A stretch of 64,000 nucleotides of DNA. Origin: Triglochin maritima (Eukaryota; Streptophyta; Magnoliopsida; Alismatales; Juncaginaceae). Position numbers and translations under genes: made by a program. Under the pieces are notes generated by a model, which ran no database searches, was not told the origin of the DNA, and saw nothing but the letters and a program-made list of their open reading frames with translations. Where the stretch lies: assembly GCA_963682175.1 (NCBI GenBank), contig OY821771.1, positions 37,344,201 to 37,408,200 on the forward strand, read 5' to 3'. Below, piece by piece: positions 35,876 through 46,309 of this stretch (positions are counted from its first letter, which is position 1; each line of letters starts with the position of its first letter).

Positions 35876-36328
35876 TACGACGTTAGGCACAACGTTTCGT
35901 CTGCGGAATCGGTTTGGAGGACATTTCCGAGAGTAGGACGACTACACCTGGCCGATCTGAGTCGTAGCCACGACCCCTCCACTTGTGCTCCAGATTATTT
36001 GCAGTGGTTCGGTAGGTGCTCACATCCACTACTCGTACGCGGTATCATTCCGAGACTGGAGAGACCACTGGATAGGACATGTGCCGATGCGGTAAGTTTA
36101 TCTAATTTTATTTTTAATTGTAAAGTTTATTTTGTTATTGTACGCTAATTTTTATTTTACATACAATTGATGAGTAGGGCGATACGGTGTACGCAGCCGT
36201 TCTTGCGACAGAGAGACATCATGCCGACTGAGGAGACGAGACTTGCATGTACAGATTGGGATCGCCTGATCGAGGATTGGAACAACCAGTTGGGCATTTC
36301 AGACCATGATTCAGATGCTGAGTTGTAG
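35876..36328 (+). pseudogene. PMD gene, 3' part
   Basis: The frame TYDVRHNVSSAESVWRTFPR then GRLHLADLSRS and CAPDYLQWF resumes the PMD-type protein right after the gypsy LTR, ending at a splice donor GCG|GTAAGT (36092). A last exon at about 36178-36328 encodes RCTQPFLRQRDIMP and ends DSDAEL-stop. The phases across that intron do not match without a shift. A large central part of the PMD between 31636 and here is missing. Confidence 0.7.
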
Positions 36329-36607
36329 TTGTCTTGCTTTTAATTTCGTTTTGTGTCACTATTACTACATTTGTTGGTATTTGCTTATGCTTATTTGTGT
36401 ACTCTTATTATTTATTTCTGACGAACATATCTTCTACATATTTCTTTGACTATCGTATTTTTTAATATTTATTTTTCACGAAAATATCTTCAACTTATTT
36501 CTTTAGATATCAAATAATATTTAAATTTAAAATACGGTAAAAGAACAACACGATATAACTAGAAATACACGATATATTATACATTACAAAAACATTACAA
36601 ATTACAA
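36329..36607. other. Spacer between convergent MULE genes
   Basis: AT-rich presumed shared 3' region of the two convergent genes. Confidence 0.5.
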
Positions 36608-39570
36608 TCAAAATGTACCAGGTAACCGGTTCCAATACTCCATCCTACTTTGGTACTGATCCTCCCATCCAAAAACACTCTCATCTCGCATTTGATACCA
36701 TAAGGTCGCTATAGGAGGTACTGGGAAATCATCAACTAATTCTAAACGAATAAAATGTATGTAACTCCCTAAATGAGCAATGACCAACTCTCTGACAGGC
36801 CTCGCCATGGCAGACGGACACTCCAAGGTAGAACAGAAAGACACGGGAACAACAAACCATCCGTTCCCATTGCGAAATACATGACCGCACACTTGTAAAA
36901 CTTAGCAATAGGAAACAAGTCGGACCAAACCTCCATATAATGATCCTCGCCACAAACTCCCCCGCCCCAATCAATTTGTTGACGAGCCTCTCTCACATTG
37001 CCGAAATAGACACTCTCATATATAGGATGTGCACCTATCTCTTTAGAAATCGCACAACGGGCGTACGACCAGTTCTCTTGACCACCATGAAAGACATCGG
37101 CAACACATCGAAATCCACAGTTGCCATCAGCACGTACGTCATTCCACCTTTCCAAAAATGGTAAAATGATTCCTGGCAGTCTATCATTATATGGGAAGTT
37201 GTCCACGTGAACTCGTCCGGACACTGTAAGATAGGTAAATAACAATTCATTAAAATAACAAAATTAGGAGATAATATATTCAACCCCATTTAGATTACTG
37301 ATATATATTAAATAACATAACAACAAAGATATCGACATACCAGAAGATCTTGTGCCCGTATTCACGGACGATCGAGACGAATTAGACCGACGACCCCTGC
37401 TCCCACTACTGCCAGACCGACGACGACCCCTGCTCCCACTACTGCCAGACCGACCACGACCTCGCTCAGCATACTCGAAGGCACTCGGGTCCCGACGTGT
37501 CGACTTTCCCCTACGTCGACCTCGTACCTTAGTATTTTCTTCGGGTTCTCCATAGTTTGACTGATTGGGGTGTAACTGTTCGTATAAAATACGAGAGGCC
37601 CTACGAATTACTGCAGGGTCGCTCTCCGAGATCTCATCCACTAGCTTCCGAAAATGCTCGATGTCTTGTGCTGACTGATCAACAAACTCTGACATCTGGA
37701 GTCCTTCTTCGATAACAAGTGTTTTCCAGAATGGATGAATCTGCTCTAAATAAATTCCATCACCTGACGCCAAACACTCGTACATGGTACAAGCACAAGG
37801 AATCTCATGTGTTGTCAGGAAAGCACACCCACAACGATATTCAATTTCATCACTTAAGTCCTCCATTCTCTTCAACTCCTGAGTCATTAACGACAAACAG
37901 TGATGCGAAACTCGGCCATTTATATGCTGAAACAGAGGACCTATGTAATGTGCCAAATTTCGACGTCTCGAATCTTCAAGAAAGTTCCGAATATTCGTCA
38001 GCTGCATTTCAATAGACGAGTTCACGCAGTCGAAAAGAGTGTCGAGAGCGGCAGTCGATGTAGTGATCCACTCTTTCAGAGCCGAATGTGCACTTTCCAC
38101 CCTGCAGTTCGTAGTGTTGCCGAAATGAAAAACTTGATTCGTCCAATTCAACACAATTTTTTCCTTATGCACCAACCATGTGTCTTCCACATACTTCGTC
38201 AGCACTGGCCAGGAGTTGTAAGAATCTTTCAGATTATGGATTGCTCTATCATAATCCGTCTGTGAATCAGAAAGCATGACTCTCCTCCACCTTCCACGCC
38301 TAAAACTCTCTGCAAGCTGCTTCTCCTTGCCGAATACGTGGTATGTGTTGTTGTACACGTCTTTGTTGATATGCCAGGTGCATAGTAAATGAGCATACTC
38401 AGGAAAAACTTCTGCCACTGGTCGCATCAGACCCATCTCCCGGTCCGTAATTATTGTTGTCGGGCTAACAATATCCAATAACAGATCTCGCAACCTCTCC
38501 AACACCCACCGGTAACTAGACTCGGTCTCATCCTGCAAAAGCGCATATCCAACGAGGAAATTCATGTTTGTTGGAGTAACCCCAACCATCTCAAACAAAG
38601 GCATCTTGTACTTGTTCGTCTTATACGTCGAATCCATACAGATTACGGATGGGTATGTACGCAACAACTGAACTGAAGTCGAATGTGCCAAAAATGCGTG
38701 AGTCAAGACATTAGTTTCTTCATCTGCCACAACCCAATGCAAATACTTATGCTGCACTGCCTCCCTGAGAAACTGCTGCGCGGGATTCCTATCTTCAGAT
38801 TTCGTCCTCCTCATGTACTCTCTGAAGTTATAAATGTGTCTTTGATTCAGATTATCGTCCGGGAATTTCTTCTTTACCGCCAACAAAATGTTACGGGGTC
38901 TTGCTTGTGCCTCTGTCATATCACGAACAATTTGTTTTGCCCCAGCACTAAGTCCGCTGACCTGTCGGTGACCCTCTGAATAAACTGCAAGTGGGTGGTT
39001 GTGTTGCCCATAGATGCTACTAGAAACAATGACCCATCCATCACGATCTCGTCGCTCCACCACTTTTACCAAAAACCGACAACCACAACCTTTTCTTTTC
39101 GTATTCTTTCGTAGTGCAATACTCGTATCACGAGAGCTCATCTCACGTCTGCGATCACATCTGAGGTAACAATCCATCCGATTATCTGCTTTTGGTTTGT
39201 ATGATGATATAACCAAAAAAAATTCAGCTCCTAGTGCAACTTGTTTCGCCCATTTACAAGTTTCCTCGATTGTTGTAAATATTTCTTTACTGTCAAAAAA
39301 CTCACTGTAATCTACTCCATCACCACCGAAATCTTGCAACGGAACCTGAAAATTTTGAATTTAACAGAAAATTAAAAAAAAAACTGGGCGTCTGCCTAAC
39401 ACGCCTCCACATACGTGGAGGCGTGTTAGCCAGACGCCTCCACCTTTGTGGAGGCGTCCGTCTAAGACACCTCTACATAGGTGGAGGCGGCTTAGCCAGA
39501 CGCCCGAGTCGGGAAGAAATTCCGCCCCCGTTACCTCGTCGGATTCAGGTGCTTCGCCAAATATTTTTGT
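36608..39570 (-). pseudogene. MULE transposase spliced to an OTU-type domain
   Basis: Exons on the minus strand: 39570-39535 (36 nt), 39345-37341 and 37223-36608, with GT-AG sites and matching phases. Exon 2 (about 668 codons) has a FAR1-like zinc-binding region (CYLRC, GCGCRF, GQHNHPL), then the MULE DDE catalytic domain: CMDSTY at about residue 237, TDREMG near 300, LCTWH near 320, VESAHSALK for the E, and a SWIM-type zinc finger CGC...IPCAC. A Ser/Arg/Gly-rich tail leads to exon 3, an OTU-family cysteine-protease-like domain with DVRADGNCGFR (catalytic Cys motif) and, after a frameshift near 36870, HFIRLEL (candidate His). Defects: the expected start codons in exon 1 are ACA and ATA, and exon 3 is frameshifted. 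OTU and SUMO-protease-like domains are known passengers of some plant MULEs; function here is inferred. Confidence 0.85.
39346..39534 (-). repeat. Hairpin-filled first intron of the MULE transposase
   Basis: Contains serial perfect hairpins: CTAACACGCCTCCAC / GTGGAGGCGTGTTAG with a 4-nt loop (39396-39429), GACGCCTCCAC / GTGGAGGCGTC with a 4-nt loop (39433-39458), and a third weaker one. Borders GAG|GTAACG and TTTTCAG|GTTCC. Confidence 0.8.
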
Positions 39571-39709
39571 GGTGTTGGTACTAGGAATGTGAGTAAAACT
39601 GAGTTAAACACCTTGTTTAAAGACACGAGACAAAATGAGTATTAATTGATTTGTTAAGGGCAAAAAGATCATTTTTGGGACGATTTAAGTAGTTTTCCGG
39701 CGACGAATA

Positions 39710-40919
39710 GTAACTCCAGCTAACTCAACTTATTAGTGTATTTGATGATACTAGGATTCACCTTATTTTCTAGCTAATCGGAAACTAGAGATTTACCATC
39801 TAATTCAAATCCAATCGGTGTTGTTACAGACGAGTGACATTCATGAACAACAATTAATTGTAAACTATTAGTAATTATTCGCATCAACGATGATGACAAT
39901 TGGACAGTGTCAAGGAAAACAACTTAACAAGAAGAACCCAAGCAAACACTACTTGTCGATTGCTTGGATGGTAAAGAAAGCAAAGAGAGCTTGAACTACT
40001 ACAATCTCCAGCACGTATTCATCACTCAAATAAGTTTGATAATTATAAGATTTTCATCTAGTAGACCTAATTCACTTATCATGTTCATTTAATTAATATT
40101 CGAATTCGTTTATTATTTAAAATAAAACACATGTTATAATCTAAAAATATTCACCTTTGTTATGCAAATACGACGCAAAAATAGAGATATAATATCTGCT
40201 CCGCATACTCTCGTGATTACGGTGTTGTTGTTGTTGCATTCTTATTTGGTGATAGAGTTATAGTTTTCATCAGATGATGTTGTCGTTTTATTGAATTGTG
40301 TCCTCATCCACTATGTTGTATTTTGCTAGGTATATACGTCAATCCATCATACGCGCTCTGCAAATTGTTGGCGATACGAAGTGCCATCCAACCATCTTCT
40401 GTTATTTCTTTATGCTCCTAATTTTTTAATTATACTGCAGTAATACTATCAAAAACTTTATACTACAATTATAACTCAGGATGCTATGGTTCGATTCCTA
40501 ATTTGATTAATTTAAGATTAAAAAAAATCTACCAACCGTACCATTTCATGTAGTACTGAAGGGATTGTACACACTTCCCATACCACCATTTGGGCCTAGA
40601 ATAAGGAGCCCCAAATGTGTAATGGGCATATGATGGAGTACGTAGTTGCAACTGTTCATTTACCTATTATTATTGTTCTTCTTATTTTATTTTCAATTCT
40701 TAAGTTGTTATCTAAATTAGAAAAAAATAACTTTTATTCTTCTTTTAAGAGCCTTAAGTTGTTAACCAAACATAACCGGGGTGACCGCCGCTCGCTGCTC
40801 CCACAACAAAAGACGTGGGTAATTTGCAGTTTCAACCTGCTTCATTCACTTGCGTACATGTTGTCAACATACAAAAGTGAGATACTACCTAGTCCAGACT
40901 TGGTTTTCTTTATTCTAAA
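39710..40919. other. Intergenic DNA
   Basis: AT-rich; no gene recognised. The frame at 40615-40992 overlaps the start of the next foldback element and is not supported. Confidence 0.45.
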
Positions 40920-41209
40920 GGAATTTTTTTCAAAATATTTTTTTTTAAAATTTGTCAAAATAGACCTCAATAAAAAGTATTTGCCAAACTAGACTCGCTG
41001 CCAGCGGCGGGTTTATTTTTTAGTGAATAGAGAACCAACATCACCAGTGTCGAGTTCTTCCAAAAAATTAGAAAAATAGAACTGGTGATGTCGAGTTCTT
41101 CAGCACTGGACTAGTTTGACAGCGAGTCTAGTTTGACAAATACTTTTTATTGATGTCTATTTTGGCAAAAAAAAATTAAAAAAGAGTTTATTTTGAAAAA
41201 AAAAATCCC
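40920..41209. mobile_element. Foldback MITE
   Basis: 290 bp with long inverted repeats over most of its length: TAGACCTCAATAAAAAGTAT and TTGCCAAACTAGACTCGCTG on the left pair with their complements on the right (AAATACTTTTTATTGATGTC, CAGCGAGTCTAGTTTGACAA). Ends are GGnATTTTTTT-type. The centre is short and GC-richer. No clear target duplication, so the superfamily (possibly Mutator-like) is open. Confidence 0.75.
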
Positions 41210-41497
41210 AATTAAAACTCACACATGTATGATATGAACACTTTGCATATATATGTTAGGGTCGCAAATAAATCTATCACGATGTCTTAACAAACCAAAT
41301 AAACTATTGGACATGTAACCCACATTCCTGATCCAACAATCCAACTAAGCTCCCAGACGAAAACTAACGGTCCAGATCAAATTTACCTCACTTTAATCAA
41401 AAACCTCTCCTTCTAATTCCAAACCCTAAACCTCCGAAAAAGGCCCAAAACCTTAAAAAATCGCGACGAAATCATAGTTTTTCCTTTGGAGATCGCA

Positions 41498-41566
41498 ATG
41501 GGTTCGTTGCAGACGTCGAATTGGATCCTTGACTACCCATTGATCGACGAGATTCTAAAACAAGAG
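41498..41566 (+). CDS. Orphan first exon, possible bHLH subgroup IVc (ILR3-like)
   Basis: ATG at 41498 follows a leader with plant-like words (aaaccctaaacctccg) and opens 23 codons starting MGSLQTSNWILDYPLIDEI, then a possible donor GAG|GTTCAA at 41567. The NWxxDYPLI phrase resembles the N terminus of Arabidopsis bHLH115/ILR3-type iron-response factors, which also begin with a short first exon. No bHLH domain was found downstream; the minus-strand copia element starts 170 bp later. Either the rest lies beyond the insertion, was lost, or the likeness is accidental. Confidence 0.4.
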
Positions 41567-41736
41567 GTTCAAATTCTATTGTTTGGCCTATGAATATAAA
41601 CAAATAAATAACAAAATCAAACTTAGAAATTAGAAAATTATTACGTTACCCAACAAGTACCTTTCAAGACTTAGGACTAATATAAACTGCATCTGAAATC
41701 AAGGTTGCTCCGGAGATAAAAATAAAATCTTGAATC

Positions 41737-42487
41737 TGTTATAAAACAAGTAAACCAAAGATAAAAGATTAGGGATATGAGAGATATGTATTTCATTTCA
41801 TTGTCACTGAATATTAGGGCTGTAAGCGGGGCGGGTGTTCGCCCGACCGCTACCCGCCCCGCCAAAGTTAAGCGGGTAGGCGGGGCGGGGCGGGATCAAA
41901 AAAAAAATCCGCTACCCGCCCCGCGTAAGGATGGACTAGGCTATGCGGGGCGGGTTGGCGGGTTTGGCGGGTTTAATCTTTTTATTAAAGCTAAATACAA
42001 AAATCAATTTATTTTCTTTAATATTATCTATTTTAATCAAAGTTAAGTACAAAAATGAAGGAAAAAATCAATCAATGTATGTTTTTAAAGTTATATATAA
42101 AAAAATTAAAACTAAATACAAACTAAATCATAACTAAATACAAAAAAATCAAAAACATGTAAGGCTTATGCGGGTTACGGGTTATGCAGGACGGGTTGGG
42201 AGAAAACCACAACCCGCCCCGCTTATTATGCGGGTTGTGCAGGTGGCGGGTAGCAATTTTTTATCCGCAACCCGCGTTAGGCGGGGCGGGGCGGGTTGCG
42301 GGTAAATTTCAACCCATTTACAGCCCTACTAAATATGTACAATAGTCTCATATATATAGGGTGAGGATGTAGTAGGGGTTACAACCAAAATAAATAGAAT
42401 TACATCATATTAATAAGGGTAAAATCTACTTAAGCTATTAGGGGTTAAGGAGGTGAATCATCCATAAAACTTTTGGAATTCTCAACA
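41737..42487 (-). repeat. 3' LTR of the minus-strand copia, with hAT insertion
   Basis: About 229 bp of LTR after removing the hAT element and its duplication. Sequence matches 51150-51381 on both sides of the insertion. Confidence 0.88.
41815..42328. mobile_element. Non-autonomous hAT-type element, copy 2
   Basis: 514 bp, TAGGGCTGTAAGCGGG left and TAGGGCTGTAAATGGG read inward from the right. Target duplication CTGAATAT (41807-41814) / CTAAATAT (42329-42336), 7 of 8. The other LTR of the host element reads CCAAATAT without an insertion. Same family as 7477-7995. Confidence 0.92.
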
Positions 42488-42621
42488 CTCCCCCTTGGAT
42501 GATCACCTTTATACACTAAGGACGTTGTCTCGTTAAAAACCTTACCAAGATGGGATAAAAACTTGGTGAAGGAAAAAAGAGTGCAACGCGTATGATGCTC
42601 CTCCCACCTCAACATACATTG

Positions 42622-42714
42622 AACACCAATTTTGAAGACAAACTTCTTAAGGACTTTGGTGGGCAATGACTTTGTAAATAAATCCACCAAATTCTCACTT
42701 GATTGGATCTGATT
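42622..42714 (-). pseudogene. Copia RNase H C-terminal fragment
   Basis: Minus-strand translation includes SSENLVDLFTKSLPTKVLKK and FVFKIGV, the characteristic C-terminal end of copia RNase H, placed correctly just upstream of the polypurine tract. Surrounding frames are interrupted. Confidence 0.75.
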
Positions 42715-43631
42715 AGTTGTCACTTGATCGGTCTGCCTCATTAAAATATTCCCAAGTAAAACCCTGTGAGACAAAAACTTGGTGAAGGAAAAAGAGTGCA
42801 CCGTATAATTTTCTGCCTCAATTCAACATACATTCATAACACTCTCTTAGATAATATGCGTTATGTTTATGTCTCGTTAAAAACATTACTACAAAATTCT
42901 GTGGGAAAAAGTAGCTAAGGAAAAGAGTGCATAACATACGCTAACAAAATTGCACAAGCCGCCTCATTAAAAACCTTTAACCAATAAAACATTTTAGGAC
43001 AAAAAATGGAAAAAGGAAAAAGGAAAAAAAGTGCAATTACAAGCCTTCCGGGCTTTATCATTCAGGGATATCCGTCATTCAGGAACGATAAATACAAATC
43101 TTCTTCTCCTTATTCGTAGTTTACCAAACTTACGAATATATTTTACGAAGTCCTTAAATACAAAATTGCACGAGGATTCAATAAACAAATACATGATAGT
43201 TTAACTAATTTAATGAATATTTATTATATTTCACTTAGATAATTAGATTGTGAAATATGTTTGCGTAATTTTTCTCAAATAATATGCTGGGAGTAATACA
43301 AATTGTGATAACTTTTGATATGAATATGTTACCTCAAAAGATATTACTTATGAACAATTTAAAGATATCTCATAATTATATTGATATCATAGCGATACGA
43401 GAATGTAAGAATCAATAACTAATTCACCAACTTGCATAAAATTGTAATGACTACACGCAACGACACCAAAATTTTGTGATAGTAATTGATGTGGTCAGAC
43501 ATATAAGAAACATTGCTAACGTAAATCTTTTTCGCATGACTAGAAATTGGTAGATCCTTAAACGTCATCTAAATGTTTTCAGGTGAACATTATGCTTAGA
43601 TAAACATTTACTGTCAACCTTATTAGGTTTC

Positions 43632-43740
43632 AAGGTATAATAAAATGTTCATGACATTTTGATAAGGAACTTCAGGTCCTATTACAATTGGATCTTTGTT
43701 GATATACAATAGATGTCCTTTCTCAGTGTCATTTCGATGT
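43632..43740 (-). pseudogene. Copia RT/RNase H linker fragment
   Basis: Minus-strand reading KDPIVIGPEVPYQNVMNILL resembles the GPEVPYLSAIGALLYL segment following the copia RT. Stops flank it. The host element is therefore an old, non-coding copy. Confidence 0.5.
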
Positions 43741-46309
43741 GAGTATTAAGTAGAATATATTTTTTCTACAATATTCACTTTCTAAAATTGAATCATTGTA
43801 CAAATTCTCTTCCAGAGAATGTTCGAACTTCAGGTCGAAAAATAATTGAGTTTTCTCTGGTCATTTATTCCAAAAATTGTCCATTAAATATTTCATGAGT
43901 TTTCAAAAACTTTGTTGGAGGTCCTATGACATCAAGCATGTTATAAATATAATAAATAACAGTGACTTTTGTTATTGGATGAAACATATGGACGACTAAG
44001 ATCGACTTCGCATCATTCCTCGTGATGACTTTGATTGAAGAGGTTATATGCACACTCTTGTTTCTTCATATAGTGATCTTTTCAAAAATTGTATAGTGCA
44101 TCTTTTGATTTTTGTCATCATATAATATATTTTGTCATATTAGTCCTTCAGGGACTCTCATATATGTACCAATATTAAGTGACTTATAAAATTTTAAAGT
44201 CACAACATATCTTATATGCATATCATATTGATCATATAACAGAACTTATTATCAATATTACGAGAGAATGTGTAATATCACGACGGATGTTGGGTCCTGC
44301 GAATACCCTTATATTACTCCTCGCTTTATAATGTATAACATGTTTTTCTTATTTCTATTTTTATTCTTCAGGGATATAATTTCAGAAATCAGGACTACAG
44401 GTCCAAATAGTATATTTATTCAGCGAGTTTATTATATATTGTTCGCCTTCTTTTGTTTATATCAAATAGGAATGGTTCTGGCATTCTTATAATATCATAG
44501 GTTTTGGATCCATTTTTCTTTTCTTGAGATAGCATGCTATTAAGAAGTCGAATGAATTGTCGACAATAATTTTAATAATTATTTAATATCTCTCGTATCA
44601 ACATATATAGTTGACTGCAAGTTTTACGTAAATAATAATCAAATCCTCATCGTTTCCCAAAATTTTGGGATTTGACCGTTCTGTATCCCCGTAATTTCAT
44701 TAATCTTTTGTTTAGCAGCTGCATTTATTTTTACGGATTTATATTCTTCAGGAATAACCTATTCATGAGGTGCAACGAGAGTGACTAACTTTTATTTTAT
44801 TTCCACAAATAAGATATGTAATGACCCATGCTTCTGGAGTTGGTTGAGCTCAAATATTTTTTATCATATATGTGGAGATCTATATTTTATATTATGTGGT
44901 CTATGTCTAGTAATATAAGGTGTAGTCACTCTTTTGTGATCAATACAAATGTATGACAATTTCTTGCTAGATATTGCAAGATAATGATTTTATGAACTTC
45001 TGGTTCAATCATACTTGTACGTATATTCTCTTATGAACTTCAGGTTCAATATAGTACATTTTCTTGACATTCTTTAAGCTTCTAGTTTCTCCCCCTAATG
45101 CCAGAAAATGTATATCATATATATATATATATATATGATTATTGGATTGGACAATAAAACTTAACCCTTCAGGAGCTTTAAATCGCAGGAGGGAAACAAT
45201 TTATTCATTATTGTACAAGTAAAGCAGGGGAAGATTCATAACATGATGTATATCAACCATAAAAATTCATGAATAATATTAGCAGGTATATATGCATAAT
45301 AATGTATCATGTATAAATTTTAAGATCCCACAATGATCAATATTGAGAGATATTTTAAAAATAGATGGGCTCTCATTTTATTGTGCAAATCGGTCGATAA
45401 ATTTGACCTCATTTTGGTCGTGATAGAAGACAACAAAATTATCTAAAGCTTTACAAAAACAATACCAATGATGACGTCCATGATTTATAAAATGGATTAT
45501 TTTATTTAGGCACTTCTGGGCATGTTTCGTCTCTTTGATGTCATCTGTATTTCATACTTCTTATTTGCACAAAATTTAGTCAACTGCTTATGCTCTTTTT
45601 TTAATGATACTTTATAGTGTGTACTTCCGGCACACCAAAAATAAATAAACAAGAAAGTTATCGTGATTTTCCAACAACTCTCATTACCTTCAATAATCGG
45701 TGATGCATAACCCAAAAGAGTATTGGGTCATTAGTTTGTAAAGTGATCAATAAATTATTATTTTTCTTCTACTGCTAATCTCTATATATCTATGAACTTG
45801 TGGTCATAGAGTTTGATTTAGAGATCGACGTATATTTTTACTCAATTAGCTATTTGCACGTCATTTAGATGACCATATGAATCCTTCAGGGATTATCATA
45901 AAATTTCATAACCCTCTTTAAATAAATGATCTCTAAATCTTTGTATAGTAGCATTTAATGAATATTAAGATATTCTCCTTCTAGGCAAATGCATATCATT
46001 TTTAATAACAATGATCACTTTGTAACATGGTGATTCAAATTCCACTATATTGTAGCACATTGTACTATATATATACATCAATCAAGATGAACATTCTGTG
46101 CTCACGAGATGAATGCTCGTATTGGTTGTGAATGATCATGTGATGCATCAAAATTAACAAGTAATAATCACATGTTTGAACCACTTTAAAAATACTCTTT
46201 TAATCAACATGATACTAAGAATTTATATAACTTATACTAAGCAAGTGAATCAATACAAAGTTACATGAGATATATATCATTCAATTTTAGAAGCACTACT
46301 TGAAGGGAA
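43741..46309. other. Decayed copia interior
   Basis: AT-rich, no intact frame. CTTCAGG words recur, read as CCTGAAG on the coding strand, consistent with decayed pol. A TA microsatellite lies near 45116-45137. Confidence 0.45.

Larger units (their letters stand above)
30227..39709. mobile_element. Mutator-like element (MULE) with PMD and transposase-OTU genes
   Basis: The right terminus, read inward from 39709, is TATTCGTCGCCGGAAAACTA followed by CTTAAATCG, matching both ends of the short copy at 49262-50669. The left terminus was not found; the element appears cut at about 30227. Contents: GC-rich hairpin block, PMD gene (plus strand), an inserted gypsy fragment (31637-35875), and the transposase-OTU gene on the minus strand, so the two genes converge. 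Both genes are disabled. Confidence 0.8.

Noticed and set aside
37352..37555. Plus-strand Arg/Asp/Leu/Pro-rich frame
   Set aside because: Antisense shadow of the Ser/Arg/Gly-rich transposase tail.
40615..40992. 125-codon frame as a membrane protein
   Set aside because: Its 3' part overlaps the foldback MITE at 40920-41209; hydrophobic look comes from AT-rich sequence.
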